Source of the DNA: Crotalaria pallida
Lineage: Eukaryota > Streptophyta > Magnoliopsida > Fabales > Fabaceae
DNA length: 64,000 nucleotides
NCBI GenBank assembly: GCA_037953625.1
Contig: CM075655.1
Location: 71,203,501-71,267,500 of the forward strand
Reading direction: 5' to 3'
The notes below the pieces were generated by a model. That model made no database searches. It was not told the DNA's origin and worked only from the letters and a program-made list of their open reading frames with translations. Below are positions 22,792 through 31,839 of this stretch, piece after piece (position 1 is the stretch's first letter; the number at the start of each line of letters is the position of its first letter). Both the position numbers and the translations under genes were made by a program.

Positions 22792-24675
22792 ATGGATAAA
22801 TTCGGCATGTCCTCCCAGTCCGTTGTGGTTGAAGATAGGTCAAAAGTCATAGAAGAGTCAGAAGCTACACAACGAGAAGAAGGAGATTGCCTGCCTAAGG
22901 GAGTCGTTATCCCCTTGCCAGCAATAGGGAAAATTGACTTTGAACCAAACGATTTGAGAGCTTTGAAACAAGTTTGGCAACAAATGAGGAGGTCCGAAGA
23001 CTTTGCTAAGAAATATGGGCTCATAGCGTTCCTCATTCAAGTCCGACCCAACATTCTGATGTTGAAGGTTATGCTACACTTCTGGGATCCTTCGCTCCGA
23101 TGCTTTACCTTCCAGCACATTGATATGGTTCCTACGATCGAAGAGTATTACAAAATAATAAATGTGGATATACCTTCAAAAGAAAAGGTCTATTTCCCTT
23201 ACGAAAGGAAAACTACTGCTAGGATACTCTCAAGATTGTTAGACATTCATGTCACTGAAATTCAAGATCAGATGATAGATAAGAAGGGTAACCTGAGTGC
23301 TCACTATCTCTTACAGTTTGTCCAAAATAACATAGATACAGATCATGGGCTGACTGCGTTTGCTCTTGCCATTTATGGATTAGTAATCTTTCCAAGGGTA
23401 AAGAGGCGAATTGATGGTCAGATAGTCAAACTATTTGAGCAAATAGAGCATAAGGTGAATCCAGCAATACCCATCTTGGTGGAAACTATCCGATCATTAA
23501 ATCATTGTAGGCTTAATAAGAGAGGACGATTCCGAGGTTGTACTCAGCTCTTGACCATCTGGATGATCAGTCATCTTCCCGTCCTAACATGCTTCAATTT
23601 CCCTAAGATCGAATGGAATCTGTATAGACCGGGGTTTCATAACCCAGCAAGAGAATATGGTAATGCGGCATGGCCTCTTGAAATGCCGACAAAGAATTGG
23701 TGGATCATGTTCTTCCTAGATTTGCAGGAAGTAATTTGGATGGCCCCCTGGATGTCTCATACTTATGTAGTGTATAGGTGTGGAGATAAACCTTGGGTTC
23801 CTCTCATAGGCCCGTGGGGAGTTACTGGCTATGCTCCTGCCCTAGTTAGAAGACAATTTGGGTCAAAGCAATTTATCCCCATGACCCATGGTTTAACTGA
23901 TTTCGAATTCTCGTACGGTGACGAGAATGTATCTAAGAAAGTCAAAGAGGCCATCGAAGCTTGGAAAGACGTTCGATATGTGAAGCAAGGATCTTCTACA
24001 GGAACTACTCCCGGATATCCTCTATGGCAAGCTAACCGCGGAAAAGGCTTTGTAGCCCCTAAAGTTGAAGGTCCTCATCTTCCTATCCATAATTTCAATG
24101 AACCATTTGATTATGTTGCCGAGGCTGAAGGAAGATACGAAATAATGTACCAACAGCTGAAGGAAAAAGAGCTTGAAACTAAGGAGTTATGGAATAACAA
24201 ATTGCGAAGGATTGAAGAGGAGATGCAAGTTGAAAAAGGAAGGTCTGCTTGGATGGAACAACAAACTCGAAGATGGAAAAATGAATACTTAGACCTTGAT
24301 GTTTCACTTTCTGAGAAAAACAAAATGATTGCTTCCCTCAACCAAAAAAATGGAACCATGCGTTCAGAATTAAAATATTTAAAGTCAAAACTAGAGGAAA
24401 GCAGCAAAACTATTTTTCTGCTACAAGAAGAAAAAGTGTCCCTGGATGCGGATAGAGTCTATTGGAGTGATAGAAGTCAACACTTTGAAGGGCAGCACAA
24501 AGGTCTTCTCCAAAAAACCTGCCAACTTCTTAATGATATCCAAGGACTCGCAAGGAAGGCGCAAAAAAGGGCAAGAGAGGCTGAAGAAGCTGAGGAGGAA
24601 GCACCACCTGGGAAGGCGCGAGAATTCTTAGTCACCATCAAAAAAGAATTGGAATATTTTGGGAATTTCTATTGA
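22792..24675 (+). CDS. Ogre ORF1 protein
   Basis: Intact ORF of 627 codons from the first ATG (MDKFGMSSQ); the open frame extends 39 bp upstream without an ATG. The N-terminal two thirds resemble the plant mobile domain-like proteins encoded by Ogre ORF1 (FWDPSLRCFTFQHIDMVPTI, EEYYKIINV, and WWIMFFLDLQEVIWMAPWM). From about residue 450 it is a long charged helix with heptad character, so a coiled coil is likely, ending in a Glu/Arg-rich tail. Its role is unknown; Ogre elements keep it upstream of gag in sense orientation. It is the longest undamaged reading frame of this element together with gag, so it may still be translated if the LTR is active. Confidence 0.8.
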   Translation: MDKFGMSSQSVVVEDRSKVIEESEATQREEGDCLPKGVVIPLPAIGKIDFEPNDLRALKQVWQQMRRSEDFAKKYGLIAFLIQVRPNILMLKVMLHFWDPSLRCFTFQHIDMVPTIEEYYKIINVDIPSKEKVYFPYERKTTARILSRLLDIHVTEIQDQMIDKKGNLSAHYLLQFVQNNIDTDHGLTAFALAIYGLVIFPRVKRRIDGQIVKLFEQIEHKVNPAIPILVETIRSLNHCRLNKRGRFRGCTQLLTIWMISHLPVLTCFNFPKIEWNLYRPGFHNPAREYGNAAWPLEMPTKNWWIMFFLDLQEVIWMAPWMSHTYVVYRCGDKPWVPLIGPWGVTGYAPALVRRQFGSKQFIPMTHGLTDFEFSYGDENVSKKVKEAIEAWKDVRYVKQGSSTGTTPGYPLWQANRGKGFVAPKVEGPHLPIHNFNEPFDYVAEAEGRYEIMYQQLKEKELETKELWNNKLRRIEEEMQVEKGRSAWMEQQTRRWKNEYLDLDVSLSEKNKMIASLNQKNGTMRSELKYLKSKLEESSKTIFLLQEEKVSLDADRVYWSDRSQHFEGQHKGLLQKTCQLLNDIQGLARKAQKRAREAEEAEEEAPPGKAREFLVTIKKELEYFGNFY

Positions 24676-24820
24676 AGTAGGAGAAAAGAAGATTTTCTTT
24701 TTTTAGAATAAGCGATTGCAGTAATAATGGTAGGACTAGATGAGTTTTTCTGTTTTTTCGTTGGAATTTGATTTTGTAATAAGGGAGATTTGGCAATAAA
24801 TTTACAATTTTGGATCACAA

Positions 24821-24844
24821 TCATTCATTCATTCATTCATTCAT
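24821..24844. repeat. (TCAT)n microsatellite
   Basis: Six TCAT units between ORF1 and gag. Confidence 0.9.
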
Positions 24845-24886
24845 TTCTTCATCTTTCATAAATTTTTATTAAATATTCAAAAAAAT

Positions 24887-27628
24887 ATGGAATTAGGAAA
24901 ACTGCCTCCAAAGCACCCTTATCGGACTCGATTGCAAGTCAAGATTATGGAAGAACGTGAGGTGAATCAAAAGAACGATACAAAGTTAGCAGAACTCAAA
25001 AGTCAAATGAATAAGATGATGGAAATGATACTCACATTACAAAAAAATGAATCAAATGGGAATGGGAATCCTAAAAACGATGATGTTGAACAGCTTGTTT
25101 CTCCCCAATATCCTCCGGGTTTCACCCCAAACGTTCATAATAATCAACACGGTGCATCTGGGCAACACGTATACTCTACGGTCAATTGGCCACCCTACGG
25201 ACTTCCTCCAGGATATGTACCACCTTTCGCTGAAGAGGTTCCTGTCCACGAGGAACTAACTCCGCACATCGACGCTGAAGAAGACCCTACACATGTGGTT
25301 CACCAATCATACATCACTTCTGGGCCACAAGCCCATCTCATTCCGCACATACCCGGAGCAAGGCTTGGGGGGAATAAACCACACTTTCCTAATGGCACTC
25401 AAGGCAAGGAGAAAGAGAAGTTGGATCTGATAGAGGAAAGATTGAAAGCAATTGAAGGAGCAAACTATCGAGGACTAAAAGATGCTTTTGAGATGTGTTT
25501 AGTCCCGGAAGTTATTTTGCCCCCAAAATTCAAGCTGCCAGAATTTGAGAAGTACAATGGAACTACCTGCCCAAATACTCACCTCCATATGTATGTACGG
25601 AAAATGTCGGCATACCACAAGGATGACAAGTTATTGATCCATTCCTCCCAAGATAGTCTCGTTGCCGGGGCTTTGAATTGGTACATACGATTAGAAAAAG
25701 ACAATATCAGAACTTTCAGGGACTTGGCTGACGCTTTTGTTAAGTATTACAAGTACAATGAAGATTCGGCACCTGACCGCACTCAGCTTCAAAGCATGTT
25801 CCAAAAGCAGAATGAGAGTTTTAGAGAATATACCCAAAGGTGGAGGGCCGTGGCTGCCCAAGTCATGCCTCGCATAGAAGAAGAGGAACAAATCTCATTA
25901 TTTATAGAGACTCTTCAAAATCCCTACTATGATCGCATGGTGAGTAGTACTGCTAACAACTTCAATGCTTTAAAAAAGGTGGGAGAACGAATTGACAGTG
26001 GATTGAGGTGTGGAAAGATCACAGGAGACAATCTCGAATCGAGCACTGGGAAGAGACCAAATTTTGTGAAAAAGAAGGAAGGAGAAACTCATGCCGTAAC
26101 TAATGAAAGGAAGGGATATCAAAGAATTGACCATTATTCTAAGAATGCTTACACCAATACTTATACCTCCAGCCCACAGGGGACTCAATATCAGCCCAAT
26201 ACATATGTTCATCAAAACCCCCACCAGTACCATGCACCAACTGTTCATTATCCACAAAATCCCACCCAAACATATTTCACACCACAGGCTATAAACCCTA
26301 ACCAATCATATTTACCTCCACCGATCCCAAGCATAAACCAAACTTATACTTCCCAAGCAACCACAAACACAAGCCATACACATCCTCCTCAACAAATTAA
26401 AAACACAAACCCAAACCAACCTAATACATACCAAAGCCAGGATAGAAAAATTGTGAACTTCGATCCTATCCCAATGTCTTACACTGAACTTTTTACTTTC
26501 CTTCAAAAACGAGGGGTGGTGACTCCCGTCCCCGGGAAAGTTCCTGAAAATCCGGGACGTTGGTATGATCCAAATACGGCTTGTATATATCATTCAGGAG
26601 TGGTGGGCCATTCAGTAGAAAACTGCAAAGCGTTAAAGTATAAAGTTCAAAGCCTAATCGACTCGAAGTGGTTAGATTTCAAGCAAGTGGCTCCTAATGT
26701 CTCAGGGAACCCTTTACCTAACCACTCCAGCCAAAGGGTCAATGCAGTAGAAAATTTCTGTGAAGAGATGTGCATAGAACGTTTAGTGGATGTTAAGATG
26801 CCTATGAGGTTCATATTTCAAGAGATGTGTAAACAAGGTTTGATTGAAGTATTGGTCAAAGAAGAAATGGGGAACGATTTGGAAGTTTGTGAGATGCATG
26901 GGAGGACAGGTCACACTCTAGAAGATTGTGACGATTTTAAACGATTGTTGCAAAAACTCATGGATGCCAAGCTGGTCATGATAATGAAGAAAGGTTATAG
27001 TAATGAAATCAACATGATGGGAAGCTCAAGTGACGAATTTGATACCAATGATATCCCAGCGACGATTCAGAAGTTTGAACCGGTGCTCGATATTCCAGAT
27101 AATGCGTTGTTACACCCCTCTGAAGCCCAGTGGGAACCAGTGATAGGGGAGATGCCAAACCCTTTCCCTTATAAGTCGGACAAATCAGTGCCATGGAGGT
27201 ACGGGAAGCCGTTGACTGGTATCCCAGGTGTATCTGACAAATCAAAAGAGGTAAGCAACATAGCTGGAGTTGGGGGAATGACTAGAAGAGGAAGAATGTA
27301 TAGTCCTGTTGAATTAAAACCATCTTTTGCAAAAACTAGCAAATTAGGAGAAGGGGTCATATTTCCCGAGGTTGATAGTGCCAAAATGGGTCCTGACGGG
27401 CCCGAATCAGAGCGAAAAGATTTTGAGACCAAGAAAGAGGTCTCCACTGAAGAGGCAATTATCAAACAAAGTGAATATAAAGTGATTGACCAGTTAAACC
27501 ACACACCCGCTCGGATTTCGTTATTAACTCTACTAATGAATTCTGAACCACACAGGAATGTGTTGCTGAAGGTGCTGAATCAGGCTCATGTTAGCCATAA
27601 TATCACAGTAGAAAGGTTGGATGCATAG
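24887..27628 (+). CDS. gag: Ogre gag polyprotein (913 residues)
   Basis: Starts at ATG 24887 with a short coiled coil (about residues 20-55). A Pro/His-rich region follows, then the retrotransposon gag capsid domain (about 215-370: FKLPEFEKYNGT, then AGALNWYIRLE, FREYTQRWR and EEEQISLFIETL). Next is a Tyr/Pro/Asn-rich linker and zinc-knuckle-like sequences around residues 560-580 (CIYHSGVVGHSVENC) and 660-690 (CEMHGRTGHTLEDC). It ends at TAG 27626-27628, where a one-base shift separates it from the protease frame. Gag should form the particle around element RNA. No internal stop. Confidence 0.85.
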   Translation: MELGKLPPKHPYRTRLQVKIMEEREVNQKNDTKLAELKSQMNKMMEMILTLQKNESNGNGNPKNDDVEQLVSPQYPPGFTPNVHNNQHGASGQHVYSTVNWPPYGLPPGYVPPFAEEVPVHEELTPHIDAEEDPTHVVHQSYITSGPQAHLIPHIPGARLGGNKPHFPNGTQGKEKEKLDLIEERLKAIEGANYRGLKDAFEMCLVPEVILPPKFKLPEFEKYNGTTCPNTHLHMYVRKMSAYHKDDKLLIHSSQDSLVAGALNWYIRLEKDNIRTFRDLADAFVKYYKYNEDSAPDRTQLQSMFQKQNESFREYTQRWRAVAAQVMPRIEEEEQISLFIETLQNPYYDRMVSSTANNFNALKKVGERIDSGLRCGKITGDNLESSTGKRPNFVKKKEGETHAVTNERKGYQRIDHYSKNAYTNTYTSSPQGTQYQPNTYVHQNPHQYHAPTVHYPQNPTQTYFTPQAINPNQSYLPPPIPSINQTYTSQATTNTSHTHPPQQIKNTNPNQPNTYQSQDRKIVNFDPIPMSYTELFTFLQKRGVVTPVPGKVPENPGRWYDPNTACIYHSGVVGHSVENCKALKYKVQSLIDSKWLDFKQVAPNVSGNPLPNHSSQRVNAVENFCEEMCIERLVDVKMPMRFIFQEMCKQGLIEVLVKEEMGNDLEVCEMHGRTGHTLEDCDDFKRLLQKLMDAKLVMIMKKGYSNEINMMGSSSDEFDTNDIPATIQKFEPVLDIPDNALLHPSEAQWEPVIGEMPNPFPYKSDKSVPWRYGKPLTGIPGVSDKSKEVSNIAGVGGMTRRGRMYSPVELKPSFAKTSKLGEGVIFPEVDSAKMGPDGPESERKDFETKKEVSTEEAIIKQSEYKVIDQLNHTPARISLLTLLMNSEPHRNVLLKVLNQAHVSHNITVERLDA

Positions 27629-28350
27629 TGAATAATATAGTTGCTGACAATTACATCACTTACACGGATGACGAAATTCCACCTGAGGGGACTGGTCACA
27701 TCGAAGCCCTTCACATTTCCATGATGTATCGAGGTTGTCAGGTGGCAAGGGTTTTGATAGATAATGGTTCATCGTTAAATGTCATGACCAAAAGAACCTT
27801 TGCTAGGCTCCCGATTGACACATCCCTCTTGAAGCCAAGCAATATGATCGTCAAAGCATTTGATGGATCAAGGAGAGAATCAGTGGGGGAAATTGAACTA
27901 CCTATGAAAATAGGACCATGCACTTTTCAGATCTTATTCCAAGTAATGGACATAAACCCGACTTATACTTGCTTATTGGGAAGACCTTGGATTCATACTA
28001 GTGGTGCGGTACCCTCTTCCTTGCATCAAAAAGTGAAGTTTATCGCAAATGGGAAACTTATAGTCATTTCCGGGGAAGAAGATGTATTGGTGACGCAACC
28101 ATCAAATACTCCTTATATTGAAGCAGCTGAGGAGGCTTTTGAAACGGCTTTCCAAGCACTGGAGATAGCAAATGCCACATTTGTTAAAGAAGGAAGTCCC
28201 CTGTTGAAGCCTAGACCTTCTGAAGCTTCTCTCATGGTGGCAAAAATCATGATAGAAAATGGTATCAGCCAGGCAAAGGGCTTGGAAAATATGAACAAGG
28301 ACCAATTGATATGCCAATACTCTATGACAACAAAGATCGGTATGGATTAG
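27628..28350 (+). pseudogene. pro: Ogre protease, frameshifted from gag
   Basis: Open from a GTG at 27628 that is not a real start; the frame has slipped by one base from gag. The aspartic protease is seen in VARVLIDNGSSLNVM (about residues 41-54), with the Tat-type D-N-G-S core. A flap region and LLGRPWIHTSGAVPSSLHQ follow, typical of Ogre/Tat proteases. A second frameshift near 28320 moves the reading frame into the next segment (RYGLGYIPTK). Fusion to gag in one frame is the family norm, so both shifts are probably lesions. Confidence 0.82.
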
Positions 28351-28633
28351 GATATATACCTACAAAAGTTGATAAGATCCGAGTCGCCGAAGAGAAAAAG
28401 CAGAAGAGGTTGGCCCGTTTGGGGCATTGTGAGTACAAGGTTGACAGGATTCCCATTCCGCATATCAACTACAGCTTCAGCAGTGCTGGATTCGATTTTG
28501 TAAGGGATGTTGCTGCAGTGATGGATGATTGCTCTAATGATATGGATAGCTTCATAATCCAACATCCGCCCGGCACCGTGTCGAACAACTGGATAGAGGA
28601 AGAATTCCCAAGACTCTTGTGCCACATAGAAAA
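28311..28633 (+). pseudogene. Ogre gag-pro C-terminal exon
   Basis: Continues the polyprotein after a frameshift: DRYGLGYIPTK, then a linker ending FPRLLCHIE. The exon ends at 28633 with an intron donor GTAATTAATG. If not spliced, the frame stops at TAA 28635-28637, inside the donor. Confidence 0.7.
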
Positions 28634-28855
28634 GTAATTAATGTATTCGAAGTCATTGGTTCTGCCCAAAGCCATTGATTTCTTCTTAGCACTAAATAAG
28701 GGCATACTCCATTTCATATTGTCAAATATAAGTTTTCATGAATAAAATGCATGTGTTTTCGTTAATCCTGTTTTCTTTTTTTTTTCTTCTTTTCCTTTAA
28801 AAGGATAATAATAATAATAATCATGAAAAAAAATATAGATTTTACAATAATGCAG
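28634..28855 (+). other. Ogre intron between gag-pro and pol
   Basis: 222 bp with donor GTAATTAATG, a long pyrimidine tract (about 28768-28798) and acceptor ATAATGCAG. Removing it joins the upstream frame to the frame of 28983-29180 without a shift (phase 2). An intron at this position is a known feature of Ogre elements and lets unspliced and spliced RNA encode different products. Confidence 0.75.
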
Positions 28856-29283
28856 ATCTGACTGCGAATCCGAAAATAATGATCATGTTAGTAACCCATC
28901 ATACAATTTCGATCACTTTCCTAGCTAGACTGAAGAAGAGAATAATGATGACAATTGGGAGACACATCCTGAATTACTCCGAATGGTTGAACAAGAAGCT
29001 AGAGAAATTCAACCTCATGAAGAGCCCACTGAAGTGGTTAACTTGGGGATAGAGGATGATAAAAAAGAAGTCAGAGTTGGAACAATCTTGAAAATCGGTG
29101 AACGAAAAAGGTTGGTTCAGTTGTTACATGAGTATAAGGATGTCTTTGCATGGTCATGCCGGGATTGGATCGTAACATAGTCGAGCATATGCTGCCATTG
29201 AAGCCTGAATGCCCACTTGTGAAACAAAAATTAACGAGGATGAAAACTGACATCTCGTTGAAAGTGAAAGAAGAAATACAAAA
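28856..29283 (+). pseudogene. pol: Ogre pol start: RT N-terminal stub
   Basis: Opens after the intron with an acidic linker. It contains one in-frame TAG (about 28932). It runs into the Tat-type start of RT (LLHEYKDVFAWS), then a small deletion near 29160 shifts the frame; the next frame carries EHMLPLKPECPLVKQKL and ISLKVKEEIQK. RT ends there, before any catalytic motif. The repeated ATGCCGGGAT context at the lesion suggests slippage between short repeats. The following base belongs to integrase. Confidence 0.78.
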
Positions 29284-29508
29284 ATGTCTAAGAAAGTCCG
29301 CCCACGTCACTTTCGAGAAGGGGATTTAGTACTTAAGAAGATTCTGCCTATCCAGAAAGATCACAGGGGAAAATGGACTCCGAATTATGAAGGACCCTAT
29401 GTCGTAAAAAAGGCTTTCTCTGGAGGGGCCTTGATTTTGACCAACATGGATGGAGAAGACTTGCGACTCTCAATGAATTCAGATGCTGTAAAAAAGTATT
29501 ATGCTTGA
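29284..29508 (+). pseudogene. pol: Ogre integrase C-terminal stub
   Basis: 74 codons: KKVRPRHFREGDLVLKKILP, then WTPNYEGPYVVKKAF, ending AVKKYYA. This is the C-terminal tail of a Tat integrase. It directly follows the RT stub, so the RT core, both RNase H domains and the integrase core were lost in one or more deletions of several kb. Confidence 0.85.
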
Positions 29509-31823
29509 GAGTATCTAAAAAAAATAATAATATAAAAAAAAAGAAGAAGAAGGAAGTTGTATGTTTGTTTAGTAGTATATTCTTATGCGTTGATCACATC
29601 AATGTTTTACTAAACCTTTTTTTTCATATGCATAGTAAAGAATGTTTAATTCATGGATCCGGATGGAGGGGGATGTAAATAAAATCCTATATGATGTGGA
29701 CTCTCGAACAGTTCTTTTCTAATGATATGAGGCTTCTTTGTAAATCCCAAACACTAAGGAGATGCCCCTAGTCACCCCATTGAGCCTTGACATCATGAAT
29801 GGAGATCGTTTCTATATTACCTACTGAATATTCATAACCAGGGTCGGGTAGAATTGTTTGACAAATTTTCTGCTCAGCATTCAATCACTAACAAAAAGTC
29901 TACCTTGGTTTCAAAACCCAAAAGTAATTGGTCACGGGATGAGTGGGGATCAGAATATGGAAACAAAAAAAAAAGGAAAGAAAAAAGAAAAAAAAAAGAG
30001 GAAAATTCCCGAATAATATATAAAAAAAAAAGAGAGGAAGAGAACCCCGCTGAGAATCTGCAATGGATATCCAGACATTGGTTAAAGTAAATCAAGATCT
30101 CTTCACAATTTCTAGTAGTGATTGAATGTTGTTGATAAAAAAAGAAAATTTGTCGAGAGGTAGGATATGGGAGAAAAGGAAAAGGAGAAGGGGGGAAACA
30201 AAATGCTTTGAGCCATATACCCTTTCTTTTCATAAACCTTCAGCCAGGCCACGATACAAGCTTAAAAGACCTCATTGAAGATTGAACAGTTCGAGATAAA
30301 CATCAGGGTAAAAGAAAACTGACTCCAAGAGAAAGATCCTGCATCCTAATAAATATTATATGCATGTTATTATTACAAACAAAATCCATTTCCTTTACAG
30401 TGATCATAGCATAAGTATCTACCTTTAAAGAAGCATGCAAACTAAAATAAAATAGAATGAGCTCGTTAGGTCGAAAACCTGAAAAGGCGGCCTAGGCAGA
30501 AGTTAGAGCAATTTACTAGGTTGAAAACCCGAAACGGCGACCTACCGTTTAAAAAAAAAAAAAGGTACCTCAAGCTAGTACCATGCAAGACACAATGTCC
30601 ACAAGAGCAACCATGGGTCAAACTGGGGCAGATTTTTTTTATTATTTTCAAGAAAATAAAAAAAAACAGATGGCAAACAACCGGTGCAAAGAAAGGCGAG
30701 ATGAACAACCAAGTGAAACTCGAAATCTACAACTGGACACTGGGGCAATTTTCTTAATCCAAAGCGTTTTGATTGCAACCTCAAAGGAGGGAGAGTGCTA
30801 AATTCTTGATGGGAAAAATTAACATGGTTCATTAAAAAGGATCGTTTGCAGAAATGTAAATATGTTTACTAAATCTTGCCTTTGTCAAGAATGACCTTGT
30901 TTAAAGTCCTAAATATGTTTTACACGGTATGATGCATTCATTCACGAACTTATATTGACAATATAGAAATGTTGTATAAAATTTTTGTTTAAAGCAGGAA
31001 GTTCATATTTGTGAATAACAATAATGCTTTACGAGATATTTAGTGGGATCCCTGAGGCGGGAAACATAGTGCAACCAAAGAAGTGATTAACTGTTTGTTG
31101 ATTCTGCGAAAGAGATCCGGTCTAATCCCTTCTCAAGAATGGCATAGTGCATAAGGGTGCCAAGGGACAGTCACAATGACAAAATTATGATCAATTTCCT
31201 ATTTTTTGGCTCATGTGCATTGCATCACGTCAATATATCCATGCATATTAAGCATTCGAAATCATATATCCTCTCATTATTAGTGTAAGTGCTCATAGAC
31301 ATTCACAGCCACAACAAAGATTACTATCATTGTCGCATGTCTCAAATCTACTTTAAGTTTTATTTTTAATTTCCTTTACCACGAGTTCCGGCAGTACCCC
31401 GACCTGCGTCCTCGTTTTCATTATTTTATTTTCAGTCCCCGAGTTCCGGCAGTACCCCGACCTGCGTCCTCGGTTTTAATTATTTTTATTGTCCTCTACC
31501 ACGAGTTCCGGCAGTACCCCGACCTGCGTCCTCGGCTTTAATTATTTTTTTTTATTTTCTCTATCACGAGCTCCGGCAGTACCCCGACCTGCGTCCTCGT
31601 TTTCATTACTTTATTTCCAGTTCCTGAGTTCCAGCAGTACCCCGACCTGCGTCCTCAGATTTATTTATCATCGTTTATTTTTCCAAAGTTTAACAAAAAA
31701 AGACTTACTTTAGTTCTTTCAATATCTGACGCTCTCTTCAGCAAAATTGGTGTCTACGTCTTTACTCATTACTTATCTTGACAGCATACAAACTCCACTT
31801 TGTTTGCCATCTAATAAGCAACA
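29509..31823 (+). other. Ogre 3' untranslated region
   Basis: Non-coding, A-rich. It holds two diverged copies of a motif (AGGTCGAAAACCTGAAAAGG at 30469-30488, and a relative near 30519), then the tandem array at 31382-31660. I see no supported ORF. Confidence 0.65.
31382..31660. repeat. Five-unit tandem repeat in the Ogre 3' region
   Basis: CGAGTTCCGGCAGTACCCCG followed by ACCTGCGTCCTCG recurs at about 31382, 31440, 31502, 31567 and 31625. The spacers of about 25-35 bp are T-rich and more variable. GC-rich islands in AT-rich sequence. Confidence 0.9.
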
Positions 31824-31839
31824 AGTAAAGAGGGGCAGC
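31824..31839 (+). other. Polypurine tract of the Ogre element
   Basis: AGTAAAGAGGGGCAGC directly before the right LTR start TGTTGACACCC. Confidence 0.8.
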
